Below, piece by piece: positions 32,989 through 40,805 of a stretch of DNA of 64,000 bases. The translations under genes and the position numbers were made by a program. Numbering within the stretch: the first letter of the stretch is position 1; each line of letters starts with the position of its first letter. A model generated the notes under the pieces. The model did not search any database. It saw only the letters and a program-made list of their open reading frames with translations, and was not told the DNA's origin. This DNA is from Chryseobacterium arthrosphaerae (GTDB lineage: Bacteria; Bacteroidota; Bacteroidia; Flavobacteriales; Weeksellaceae): assembly GCF_001684965.1 (NCBI RefSeq), contig NZ_MAYG01000001.1, positions 930,001 through 994,000 of the forward strand, written 5' to 3'.

Positions 32989-33849
32989 TCAGTTCAGCAC
33001 TTCATTGATTTTCGGATATTGGGAAATCTTTCTGAAAACAAATTTATTGCTCTTCTGAAGTTTTTCAATAAACAGATCCAGTTCGTTGATGGAATCTGCA
33101 TCTCTCAGATACTGATCATGGGTAAGAAACACAAGGTGTCTTGAGGTTTTTTCCAGATCATTAAGAAAAATGCTGTCTACTTTTTTAAGCATGGCTTCAT
33201 GGCTTCCCTTCAGTGTCATTTTTTGGGAAGGTCTCCATTCCAGATCCCAGCCGATCACTTTATAGCCTGCTTTCTTCAGACCGTCAGCTGCTGCAGTAGT
33301 GCTTTTAATATCAGTAACGTTAATATTGTTAAGTCTCCAGATATTTCTGCCCGGAGTTCTTGCTATTTTATCATAAAGCTTCAGGCTGTCTTTAGCGATG
33401 TCAAAATCATGAACAACAGCATCGGCGTTCTTATAAAAATCTGTGTATTTGTTATGTGCGTGGGTAAAACTGTGATTTGCCAGTTCTATCAGAGGATTTC
33501 TTTTCAGAAGTTCCAGATCATTTTTTTGCCTGATGCTCCCATAGGCATGTTTTCCTACCAGAAAAGCGGTTGCACAAACATTTCTTTTGTCAAGTATTCT
33601 GAGAAGGTTTTCCGTTCCCTGATTGGGGCCATCGTCAAAGGTAAGGTAGATCACTCTTTTGTCAGAATCTACACTTTCATCGTCCATTTTGGGGACGGCA
33701 TTTGCGGTGGGATTTTCCTGTGAATGGATGGAATCATTCACATCATTCTTGAAATTACAGCTGTTCAATAAAACTGAAGTTGCACTCATCAATGCAAACA
33801 TCCCGAGAAGAGTCTTATTTTCTGACCTTCCCGCAAAAATTTTTCTCAT
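32989..33849 (-). CDS. Polysaccharide deacetylase (NodB domain) lipoprotein
   Basis: 286 aa. An N-terminal hydrophobic segment ends in the lipobox-like 'VLLNSC' with C31, suggesting a lipoprotein. The NodB domain starts with T-F-D-D-G-P at residues 70-75 (metal and catalytic Asp), followed by the His motif 'ELANHSFTHAH' and 'RTPGRNIWRL'. Likely removes acetyl groups from a cell-envelope glycan or peptidoglycan in the periplasm. The long upstream spacer suggests its own promoter. Confidence 0.87.
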   Translation of the reverse strand: MRKIFAGRSENKTLLGMFALMSATSVLLNSCNFKNDVNDSIHSQENPTANAVPKMDDESVDSDKRVIYLTFDDGPNQGTENLLRILDKRNVCATAFLVGKHAYGSIRQKNDLELLKRNPLIELANHSFTHAHNKYTDFYKNADAVVHDFDIAKDSLKLYDKIARTPGRNIWRLNNINVTDIKSTTAAADGLKKAGYKVIGWDLEWRPSQKMTLKGSHEAMLKKVDSIFLNDLEKTSRHLVFLTHDQYLRDADSINELDLFIEKLQKSNKFVFRKISQYPKINEVLN

Positions 33850-34195
33850 AAATGTGATGGGAAATTTAAATTGTTAAAAATCGTTAAAAATAACGATTGA
33901 ATGTTAACAAATTATATGCCACTTGAAGTCGTATTTTATCTTTTTAAGGTTATTTTAAGAACTTTATTTTAAGGTAAATTTTTAATAATCGGTGATTGGG
34001 AATTTACGGTTTGGGTTTCGTTAAATATTAACATTTATAAATAGTAAAACGATAGTCTTTCTCTATTTTTATTACAATAACAGCATTCTTCCTTTCTTTG
34101 GGAATTATTGTTTTTTTAACAATGCTGATAGAGGGTTCGAAATTATTTTGACAGTGCGTCAGAATTTTATAACTGTCAGGTGTGACATAGAGCAT
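33850..34195. other. Gene-free AT-rich stretch
   Basis: 346 bp upstream of the deacetylase and downstream of the DUF72 gene. Overlapping stems CAGCATT/AATGCTG (34081-34127) and ATTGTT/AACAAT (34107-34123) could form alternative hairpins that end the CopA-DUF72 transcript on the minus strand. No gene seen. Confidence 0.5.
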
Positions 34196-34924
34196 TTAAC
34201 TTAATATCTTTTTTAAATACAAAGCATTTTTAATGGCAGAAGTTCCCCAGGTGTTATTGAAAAAAATATAAACTGTATGTTGCGGACCGCTGATCTTTTC
34301 AGCAAGATGATCAAGGAAGTCAGTGCTGTATTCGGACTTGTAAAGGATAGGTTTTCCGTGAAGCCTGTAATAAAGTACCTCAGGATGATTGATGATAACA
34401 TCTTCCGGAAGATTACCGGGAAAGCTTACTCCTGAAAAAACAACACCCATATTTTTTAAAAGATCAAATATTTCCTGTGTCCACCAGGATTCGTGCCGGA
34501 ATTCTATAACATTCAGGTAGTTGGGATCAAGGTTTTGGATGATGAGTTCCTGATGTTGGGGAGTGTTTTTAAAAGAAGGAGGAAGCTGGTATAAAAAGCC
34601 TGAAAGTTTATCTTTAAGGTGAGTCTGAATATGCTCACAGAAGGCTGTAATTTCTTCCTTTGATTCCGCCAGCCGGTTTTGGTGGGTGATCAATTTGGGA
34701 ATTTTAATAAAAAACCTGAACTGATCAGGAGTTTCATCATACCACTTTGAAAGGGTTTTGCCGGTAGGTTTCCTGTAAAAGGTGGAATTGATTTCCACAG
34801 CATTAAAAACTCCGGCATATAAGGAAAGAAAATCTTTACTCGCAGCATTCTCAGGATATAATGAACCTTTCCAGTCATTATTATAAAATCCCGAACACCC
34901 TATGTAAAGATTTTCTTTTTTCAT
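34196..34924 (-). CDS. DUF72 domain protein
   Basis: 242 aa, the usual DUF72 size. 'YIGCSGFYNNDWKGSLYP', 'NAVEINSTFYRKPT', 'FIKIPKLITH', 'VIEFRHESWW' and 'YYRLHGKP' are the conserved blocks of this TIM-barrel-like family. Function is unknown, though a nuclease-like or metal-related role has been suggested for the fold. It starts 5 bp after the CopA stop, so the two are one operon. Confidence 0.9.
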   Translation of the reverse strand: MKKENLYIGCSGFYNNDWKGSLYPENAASKDFLSLYAGVFNAVEINSTFYRKPTGKTLSKWYDETPDQFRFFIKIPKLITHQNRLAESKEEITAFCEHIQTHLKDKLSGFLYQLPPSFKNTPQHQELIIQNLDPNYLNVIEFRHESWWTQEIFDLLKNMGVVFSGVSFPGNLPEDVIINHPEVLYYRLHGKPILYKSEYSTDFLDHLAEKISGPQHTVYIFFNNTWGTSAIKNALYLKKILS

Positions 34925-34929
34925 ATTCT

Positions 34930-37833
34930 TTATTTTATATCCAGATCCACTGAGTTTAACCGCAGTGAATTCAGAATCACAGATAAGGAACTGAAGCTCA
35001 TAGCAGCAGCGGCGATCATCGGTGATAACAGAATTCCAAAGAATGGATACAATAATCCTGCCGCTACGGGAACTCCCAGTACATTATATATAAATGCGAA
35101 GAATAAGTTTTCTTTGATGTTTTTAAGAAGCTTCTCGCTTAAGAGCTTTGCTTTTGCAACGCCAAGAATATCTCCTTTCAGTAATGTGATTTCTGCACTT
35201 TCAATGGCAACATCGGTTCCTGTTCCCATAGCAATTCCTACATCAGATTGCGCAAGGGCAGGAGAGTCGTTGATCCCGTCTCCGGTCATGGCTACGATTT
35301 TGCCCTGTTGCTGTAATCTTTTGACTTCATTCAGTTTATCTTCGGGAAGACAGTTGGCTTTGAAATGTTTGATCCCCAACTCCTCAGCTACAGCTTTAGC
35401 AGTATGTTCATTGTCACCGGTCATCATAATGACATCAATACCTTCGCTCATCAGCTGCTTTACCGCTTTCTTGGAGCTTTCTTTGATTTTATCTGTGAAA
35501 CTGATGAATCCTAAAACCTGTTGATCCTCTGCGATATAAGAGATCGTATGCGCTTTGGACTGTACTTCTGTGGCTTTTTGTTTTAAGCTGTCCGGAATGC
35601 TGATCTGATGCGAAGTAAGAAGGTTTTCATTACCCAGGTAAGCTGTTTTGCCATTGATTTTTCCTTTTACTCCTTTTCCGGAAATATTTTCGAACTGATC
35701 TACTTTTTCTGCAGCTGTATTTTCATCCTTTGCTTTTTTGATAACGGCATTGGAAAGCGGGTGTTCCGAATTTTGATTTAATGAAAAAGCCAGCTTTAAA
35801 ATCTGATTTCTATCTCCGTTATGGATTGTTTCAATATACTCTACAGATGGTTTTCCTTCCGTTAATGTGCCGGTTTTATCAGTAATCAGGACATTGACCT
35901 TATTCATCTGCTCCAGGGCTTCAGCGTTCTTGATCAGGATACCATTTTTGGCCCCTTTTCCAATTCCTACCATCAGAGACATCGGAGTTGCCAGTCCAAG
36001 GGCACACGGACATGCTACGATCAGTACTGCAACAGCATTTACGAAGGCAAACAAGCTTCTTTTTCCTTCAGGTCCGAAGAACTGCCACAGAACAAAAGTA
36101 AGTACTGCGATAAGGATCACTACAGGGACAAAAACTTTTGAAACTTTATCCGTCAGTTTCTGAATAGGAGCTTTGCTGCGGCTGGCTTCATTCACCATTT
36201 TGATGATCTGGGAAAGCAGGGTTTCATCACCTACCTTTTCAGCTTTCATAATGAATACCTGGTTGCCGTTGAGGGTTCCTGAAGAGACTTTGTCATCGGT
36301 CGTTTTTTCAACCGGTACAGGTTCTCCGGTAATCATACTTTCATCTACGATTGAGCTTCCTTCCACGATTTTCCCGTCAACCGGAATTTTTTCACCCGGT
36401 TTTACTTTTAAGAGGTCCCCGATTTTTACCTGGGAAAGAAGAACTCTTTTTTCTTCTCCGTTTACCATAAGGTTGGCTTCATCAGGCGAAAGATTCATGA
36501 GTTCTTTGATGGCATTTCCTGTTTTTTTATGCGCTGCCGCTTCCATAAGCTGTCCTAAAATAACCAATGTTAAAATAACACAGACCGCCTCAAAATACAA
36601 TGGAATTTCATGATTGTGCCCCCGGATCTCATGAGGAATCATATCCGGAAAAATCAAAGCCACAATGCTGAAGATAAATGCAGCTGCAACCCCCAGTGCA
36701 ATAAGGCTGAACATATTAAGATTCCATGTTTTAAAAGAAGTCCAGCCTCTTTTTAACAGGAACCAGCCGGAATAAAACATTACCGGAAGGGTAAGTGCCA
36801 ACTCAATAAATCCCTGGATCTGATGTGAAAACGGAAAATTGATAAACATTCCACCCATCGAAAGAATAAAAACAGGGATGGTAAAGGCTAATGAGATGAT
36901 GAATTTCCTTTTCAGGATATTGTAGGTCTCGTCCTCTTCATCCTCACCGGAATCCGGCATTCTTACCAGATCCATTCCGCAGATCGGGCAGTCTCCCGGT
37001 TCATCACGGATGATTTCGGGGTGCATAGGACAGGTATATTGTGCTGTTTTCTTTTCAGGGTATTTTACAAGGTCCATTCCGCAAACCGGGCATCCTACAT
37101 TTGAGTCATAAGTTTTGTCGCCTTCACAATACATCGGGCAATAGTATCTGCCGGCCATTTCATCAGTAACTCTGGGTGCTTCATGATGATGGTTGTGGTG
37201 GTGATGGTCGTGGTGATGATTATGATTATGAGAATGAGAATGAGAATGAGAATGAGAATGAGAATGAGAATGAGAATGAGATTTTGCATTTTTTACAAGA
37301 TCATTTGTGATTTCTTCCAGGTGCATATGGCATACGGGACAGTCTCCTTTTTCATCATAAACTTTATCTCCCTCACAAAACATCGGGCAGTAATATTTCC
37401 CAACACTGTCTTTAAAATTCCCGGGAAGATTGGAAGATGAATAAGTAGGCTTATGATGAGGATCTTTAGCTGTTTTTTCCTCAACAGGAACCAGGTACAT
37501 TTTGCATACGGGACATCTTTCTCCCTGTTTGAAGTATACCTTTTCCCCTTCACATTCCATTGGGCAGTAATATACTGAAGACGGGGATACCCGGTCCTGA
37601 GGTTTTACAAAGGTGTTTTCCGGCTGATCCGGATCTTCCAGTCTGTATTTTCCTATTTCAGCTAAAGCATCATTTAAGGCAGATAGCTCAATTTCATGCT
37701 CGGAAGTGATGGTTGCTATATGATTTTCCAGATTAACATCGGCTGTTACCCCCTGAACACTGTTCAGTTGATTGGCTATTTTTTTCTGGCAGCCGGAACA
37801 GGTCATTCCAAGTATTTTATACTGTCGTTCCAT
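34930..37833 (-). CDS. copA: Cu(I)/Ag(I) P1B-type ATPase with extra metal-binding domains
   Basis: 967 aa from ATG 37833 ([15 protein letters not shown]); the seven residues upstream are not needed. Domains: an HMA domain with C12-x-x-C15; four heavy-metal-binding zinc-ribbon-like units, three beginning Y-Y-C-P-M-x-C-E-G and the last Y-T-C-P-M-H-P, each ending C-P-x-C-x-M; a His-Ser/His-Asn tract (about residues 185-215) between units 2 and 3; then eight membrane helices. The core has T-G-E-P, the transport site C608-P-C610, the phosphorylated D652 in D-K-T-G-T-L-T, 'SEHPLSNA', 'TGDNEHTA' and '[10 protein letters not shown]'. '[14 protein letters not shown]' and '[12 protein letters not shown]' are the P1B-1 copper signatures. 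It pumps Cu(I) out of the cytosol. The regulator upstream and the DUF72 gene downstream suggest a metal-stress unit. Confidence 0.95.
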   Translation of the reverse strand: MERQYKILGMTCSGCQKKIANQLNSVQGVTADVNLENHIATITSEHEIELSALNDALAEIGKYRLEDPDQPENTFVKPQDRVSPSSVYYCPMECEGEKVYFKQGERCPVCKMYLVPVEEKTAKDPHHKPTYSSSNLPGNFKDSVGKYYCPMFCEGDKVYDEKGDCPVCHMHLEEITNDLVKNAKSHSHSHSHSHSHSHSHSHNHNHHHDHHHHNHHHEAPRVTDEMAGRYYCPMYCEGDKTYDSNVGCPVCGMDLVKYPEKKTAQYTCPMHPEIIRDEPGDCPICGMDLVRMPDSGEDEEDETYNILKRKFIISLAFTIPVFILSMGGMFINFPFSHQIQGFIELALTLPVMFYSGWFLLKRGWTSFKTWNLNMFSLIALGVAAAFIFSIVALIFPDMIPHEIRGHNHEIPLYFEAVCVILTLVILGQLMEAAAHKKTGNAIKELMNLSPDEANLMVNGEEKRVLLSQVKIGDLLKVKPGEKIPVDGKIVEGSSIVDESMITGEPVPVEKTTDDKVSSGTLNGNQVFIMKAEKVGDETLLSQIIKMVNEASRSKAPIQKLTDKVSKVFVPVVILIAVLTFVLWQFFGPEGKRSLFAFVNAVAVLIVACPCALGLATPMSLMVGIGKGAKNGILIKNAEALEQMNKVNVLITDKTGTLTEGKPSVEYIETIHNGDRNQILKLAFSLNQNSEHPLSNAVIKKAKDENTAAEKVDQFENISGKGVKGKINGKTAYLGNENLLTSHQISIPDSLKQKATEVQSKAHTISYIAEDQQVLGFISFTDKIKESSKKAVKQLMSEGIDVIMMTGDNEHTAKAVAEELGIKHFKANCLPEDKLNEVKRLQQQGKIVAMTGDGINDSPALAQSDVGIAMGTGTDVAIESAEITLLKGDILGVAKAKLLSEKLLKNIKENLFFAFIYNVLGVPVAAGLLYPFFGILLSPMIAAAAMSFSSLSVILNSLRLNSVDLDIK
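37231..37278. repeat. Hexanucleotide tandem repeat in the CopA His tract
   Basis: Eight perfect tandem AGAATG units, read on the minus strand as alternating His-Ser codons. Unit gain or loss would keep the frame and change only the length of the metal-binding tract. Confidence 0.9.
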
Positions 37834-38139
37834 GATTCTAAATTTATAGTACAAATTTCCAAAATGAAATTGTAAGGTTGTTATAAATTTAAGGATAATA
37901 GTTATAGAATTTGGAATGGGAGTTGGGGTGAGTGTTTTGTTGTGTTATAGAGTTTGAGAGTTGGAGGGTTAGAGGATGAGAAGGTTAGAGGGTGGAAGAG
38001 GTAAGGGAGATATCTATAGGAATTGGGACTGAAAAGTGAAAGATTTGTCTGGAAAACAGGGCATACGCTGTGGGAGTGCTTTTAAATAATTGTTCATTAT
38101 TCTCAAACACTCAGATATTTACACTCTTAAACCTTATCC
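37834..38139. other. Gene-free stretch upstream of copA
   Basis: 306 bp between the AraC-type regulator and copA. It contains a near-dyad around 37850-37875 (ACAAATTTC / GAAATTGT) that could be a control site, and a purine-rich degenerate repeat (37951-38011, units like GAGAGTTGGAGGGTTAGAG). No gene seen. Confidence 0.55.
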
Positions 38140-38700
38140 CTACAGGTTGTCCAGCGACTTCCGGTTGTGTTCCTTCAGTTTCTTGAACTCGGTAGGGGTA
38201 AATCCGGTGGTATTACGGAATTGGGAAGAAAGATGCTGAACGCTTTTGTAGCCAAGCTTTCCCGCAATTTCAGTAAGGTTGAATTCATTGTACAGAAGCA
38301 GTTCTTTTACCTTTTCGATCTTTTGAAGGATGAAAAACTGTTCCAGGGTAATATTCTCATTTTGTGAGAATGTTTTTGAAAGCGAACTGTAGTCTTTATG
38401 AAGTTTTGAACTTAAAAACTCCGAAAGAAGGAAGTCTTCATCAATATCAAGCTCGCTTATTTTTACAATAATCAGATTTTTGATCTTTTCTGCAAGCTGA
38501 TGGGCTGAATCCATGATTCTTTCAAAGCCGGTATCAAGAAGTTTTTTCTCAATGGCCTGCATTTTTTCAGCAGAAACTTCAGTTGCTGTTTCTACTTCAC
38601 CGAGGATAATGGAGGTTGTTTTTACATCTGAAGTACTGAAGATGTTTTCCACAGCAGCGATACACCTGTTGCAGACCATGTTTTTGATAAAAATTTTCAT
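38140..38700 (-). CDS. HMA-like domain fused to AraC-type regulator
   Basis: 186 aa. Residues 1-65 resemble a heavy-metal-associated domain: 'MKIFIKNMVCNRCIAAVENIF' places a C-x-x-C metal site (C10, C13) as in the HMA motif M-x-C-x-x-C. After a linker, residues about 100-186 form an AraC-type DNA-binding domain ('FFILQKIEKVKELLLYNEFNLTEIAGKLGYKSVQHLSSQFRNTTGFTPTEFKKL'). The simplest reading is a metal-sensing activator of the copA gene, which follows 306 bp downstream in the same orientation. Its ATG overlaps the stop of the thioesterase gene by four bases (ATGA). Confidence 0.85.
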   Translation of the reverse strand: MKIFIKNMVCNRCIAAVENIFSTSDVKTTSIILGEVETATEVSAEKMQAIEKKLLDTGFERIMDSAHQLAEKIKNLIIVKISELDIDEDFLLSEFLSSKLHKDYSSLSKTFSQNENITLEQFFILQKIEKVKELLLYNEFNLTEIAGKLGYKSVQHLSSQFRNTTGFTPTEFKKLKEHNRKSLDNL

Positions 38701-39092
38701 TGTCCGCTGTTTAGCCTGTCTTTTACAAATTCGATCTGTGTTTTACCATGAGGAGCCGGGTTTCCGTCACTGTCAAGGTTCACCATTACGATTTTATCAA
38801 CGGTGATGATCGTCTGGTGGGTCATTTTATTCCGGACATCACATCTTAAGGTAATAGAAGAAGAACCGAAATGGGTGGCCTCAATCCCGATTTCGATAAT
38901 ATCCCCCTGTTTGGCAGAACTTACAAAATTGATTTCAGAAATGAATTTGGTGACTACTTTTGTATTTTCCAGCTGGATAATAGCATATAAGGCAGCTTCT
39001 TCATCAATCCATTGCAGCAGTCTTCCTCCGAAAAGAGAGTGGTTGGGATTTAAATCTTCCGGTTTTACCCATTTTCTCGTATGATAGTTCAT
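38697..39092 (-). CDS. Acyl-CoA thioesterase (hotdog fold)
   Basis: 131 aa from ATG 39092 (MNYHTRKWVKPEDLN), chosen because of the perfect -7 box 21 bp upstream; the frame extends to 39116 without support. 'NPNHSLFGGRLLQWIDEEAALYAI' and 'VTKFISEINFVSSAKQGDIIEIGIEATHFGSSSITLRCDVRN' match YciA/BFIT-type acyl-CoA thioesterases. It hydrolyses acyl-CoA to free acid and CoA. The stop codon overlaps the start of the HMA-AraC gene, an odd pairing with a metal regulator. Confidence 0.87.
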   Translation of the reverse strand: MNYHTRKWVKPEDLNPNHSLFGGRLLQWIDEEAALYAIIQLENTKVVTKFISEINFVSSAKQGDIIEIGIEATHFGSSSITLRCDVRNKMTHQTIITVDKIVMVNLDSDGNPAPHGKTQIEFVKDRLNSGQ

Positions 39093-39113
39093 ATTTTTTA
39101 ATAATTTATACCA

Positions 39114-39121
39114 CAAATTTA
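39114..39121 (-). promoter_or_regulatory. -7 box of the thioesterase-AraC operon
   Basis: Minus-strand TAAATTTG fits TAnnTTTG, 21 bp before the ATG at 39092. Confidence 0.6.
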
Positions 39122-39190
39122 CTGTTAAATGCTGATGTGGTCAATAGGAAAAGTATTTATTGATCTGAAAAGAATCATTCATTTTCTCAA

Positions 39191-39604
39191 TCATTTTCTT
39201 TTGGAACGCATGGCTTTTGTCTTTTGGACAGATGAATCCTGTAAGAATTTCTGATATTCTTCACTCTCCACAGGGTACAGGGCAATTTTTCCTTCTTCAT
39301 TATGGTGAATTCCGAACCCGTATCTTTTGGCTAAAGGTGAAGATCTGAGGCAGGCCTGACCTTTAGAAAAAAATAAATTTCGAGCTTCTTCCTTTTCATT
39401 TTCTGAAAGATCATTTTTGATGGCAAAACACTCAAAGATAATGTCGTCTGATGTATACTGATAAGGATTTTTTATAAGCCTTTCATATTGAAGATTGGCC
39501 AGTGTCTTTTCCTTCTTTTCAGGAGGTATCTGAGAGTGGGAAACCGGGCAGTCCTCGGCTACTTCGATAAAAGTATTGGTGTAGTTGGTGGTGTGCTGTT
39601 TCAT
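39191..39604 (-). CDS. DUF6157 family protein
   Basis: 137 aa from ATG 39604 (MKQHTTNYTNTFIEVAEDCPV). 'NTFIEVAEDCPVSHSQIPPEKKEKTLANLQYERLIKNPYQYTSDDIIFECFA' and 'RNLFFSKGQACLRSSPLAKRYGFGIHHNEEGKIALYPVESEEYQKF' match what I recall of DUF6157. Cytosolic, function unknown. It follows a small HTH gene on the same strand by 61 bp. Confidence 0.82.
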   Translation of the reverse strand: MKQHTTNYTNTFIEVAEDCPVSHSQIPPEKKEKTLANLQYERLIKNPYQYTSDDIIFECFAIKNDLSENEKEEARNLFFSKGQACLRSSPLAKRYGFGIHHNEEGKIALYPVESEEYQKFLQDSSVQKTKAMRSKRK

Positions 39605-39665
39605 ATCAATTGATGATGGGTGTTGAAATGTGAAGTACAAAGATCCTGATTTTTAGCTATAGATA

Positions 39666-39869
39666 TTATTCTTTATATTCTAAAATTTCGCCCGGCTGAC
39701 AGTCAAGGGCTTTGCAGATGGCTTCCAGGGTACTGAAGCGGACTGCTTTTGCTTTTCCGGTCTTCAATACAGAAAGGTTGGAAAGGGTAAGGTCTACTTT
39801 TTTGGAGAGTTCGTTCAGTGATATTTTTCTTTTCGCCATGACGACATCAAGGTTTATAATAATCGGCAT
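39666..39869 (-). CDS. Small Cro/Xre-type HTH regulator (YozG-like)
   Basis: 67 aa, nothing but a helix-turn-helix: 'INLDVVMAKRKISLNELSKKVDLTLSNLSVLKTGKAKAVRFSTLEAICKALDCQPGEILEYKE' is close to the YozG group. These regulators normally sit behind a DUF2975 membrane protein gene. Here only a decayed fragment that could be such a gene is found upstream (39912-40048), so the regulator may be orphaned. Confidence 0.88.
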   Translation of the reverse strand: MPIIINLDVVMAKRKISLNELSKKVDLTLSNLSVLKTGKAKAVRFSTLEAICKALDCQPGEILEYKE

Positions 39870-39911
39870 ACTTTATATTGTTAGTCTGTTTTCAGATTAT
39901 ATTGGCAAAGC

Positions 39912-40048
39912 TCAGGTCAATTTGAGCTTTTTATACAGGTTCTTTACTCCGTCAGGATAAAAATTGAGGGTAATGATTATGGTACATGAATCTATACATA
40001 TGTTCCAGGTTACAGCGTTGATAAGCAAAGGATTTTTTGTGTTTTCAT
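39912..40048 (-). pseudogene. Decayed N-terminal fragment, possibly DUF2975 membrane protein
   Basis: On the minus strand an ATG at 40048 opens M-K-T-Q-K-I-L-C-L and then stops. One base out of frame the sequence goes on as L-I-N-A-V-T-W-N-I-C-I-D-S-C-T-I-I-I-T-L-N, then F-Y-P-D-G-V-K-N-L-Y-K-K-L-K-L-T and a stop. Joined, this gives a start, one hydrophobic helix and a P-x-x-V-x-N-L-Y segment, as I would expect at the start of DUF2975 proteins, the usual partner of YozG-type HTH genes. A 1-base deletion plus loss of the C-terminal two thirds would explain it. The family assignment is from memory; the broken frame is directly visible. Confidence 0.45.
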
Positions 40049-40212
40049 ATGATCTGTATTTTTAATTGAATACAAATATCAATAAAAATTCATTGAAAAA
40101 CGATAATTTTTTATTCTTTTTCAATGAATGCTGTTTTTTGGATTCAACATAATGTGAGAAATACATAAAAAAAGCTTTGATTTGAAATTTTTAATTGTAT
40201 CTTGCATACGTT

Positions 40213-40220
40213 TATATTTG
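40213..40220 (+). promoter_or_regulatory. -7 box of the RRM gene
   Basis: TATATTTG fits TAnnTTTG. The leader to the ATG at 40299 would be about 70 nt, longer than for other genes here and in keeping with cold-responsive leaders. Confidence 0.5.
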
Positions 40221-40298
40221 GAATCAATATTTGTTCATTAATTTATGTTGTTTTTCTTTTATATACCAAATTTTTATTAATTTTTTAATTTATTCAAA

Positions 40299-40649
40299 AT
40301 GAACATTTTTGTTTCAAACATCAATTACGCAACTAAAGAGTATGAGTTGCACGATCTATTCGCAGAATTTGGAGATGTATCATCAGCTAAAATCGTTACA
40401 GACAGAGAAACTGGTCGTTCCAGAGGTTTCGGTTTCGTAGAGATGGGTGATGATGAAGGAAAGCAGGCTATTGAAGCTCTTAACCAAAAAGAATTCAACG
40501 GAAAAACCCTAAATGTATCTGAAGCTAAGCCAAGAGAAGAAAAACCTAGAAGAAGCTTCGATAACAACAGAGGTGGAGGTTATGGTAACAACAATAATAG
40601 AGGCGGAGGCTATGGTAACAACCGTGGCGGAGGCGGAAATCGTTGGTAA
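40299..40649 (+). CDS. RRM-domain RNA-binding protein, glycine-rich tail
   Basis: 116 aa. One RRM domain (residues 1-77) with RNP2 'IFVSNI' and RNP1 'RSRGFGFVEM'. A tail of about 35 residues repeats G-G-G-Y-G-N-N and R-G-G, like the cold-inducible Rbp proteins of cyanobacteria and Bacteroidota. It binds RNA, probably as a chaperone or stability factor during cold or stress. Single gene with a strong terminator. Confidence 0.93.
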   Translation: MNIFVSNINYATKEYELHDLFAEFGDVSSAKIVTDRETGRSRGFGFVEMGDDEGKQAIEALNQKEFNGKTLNVSEAKPREEKPRRSFDNNRGGGYGNNNNRGGGYGNNRGGGGNRW

Positions 40650-40656
40650 AAATATG

Positions 40657-40681
40657 AAGCGGCTTTTAGCCGCTTTTTTTA
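40657..40681 (+). terminator. RRM gene terminator
   Basis: AAGCGGC-TTTTA-GCCGCTT followed by a T run. Confidence 0.9.
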
Positions 40682-40763
40682 TTGAATATATTTCAGTTAA
40701 ACCTCTTTTTTGATGATTCTTTTTCAGGATCAGGAATTAAGAATGATAAACTGAATCAAAAAA

Positions 40764-40800
40764 ATAAACTGTTCCGACTCCGGAGCAGTTTATTTTTTTA
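40764..40800. terminator. Terminator of the PAP2-BlaI-DUF4153 operon
   Basis: A 15-bp stem (AAATAAACTGTTCCG with CGGAGCAGTTTATTT, one G-T pair) with a 4-nt loop, flanked by A and T runs and just past the DUF4153 stop. Confidence 0.85.
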
Positions 40801-40805
40801 TGTAC

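Larger units (their letters stand above)
39870..40298. other. Stretch with a decayed membrane-gene remnant and the RRM-gene promoter
   Basis: 429 bp without an intact gene. The first part holds a broken reading frame on the minus strand (see pseudogene). The rest is very AT-rich and carries the -7 box of the RRM gene and its leader of about 70 nt. Confidence 0.6.

Noticed and set aside
34130..34180. tRNA-like GGTTCGAA at 34134
   Set aside because: No cloverleaf arms around it; no tRNA found in the window.
37231..37278. Possible CRISPR-like array
   Set aside because: Units are 6 bp, contiguous and coding; no spacers.
37183..37440. Plus-strand frame with Met-Arg repeats
   Set aside because: It is the antisense of the His-Ser hexamer inside copA, not a gene.
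40325..40567. Antisense frame over the RRM gene
   Set aside because: Shadow of a well-supported RRM coding sequence.
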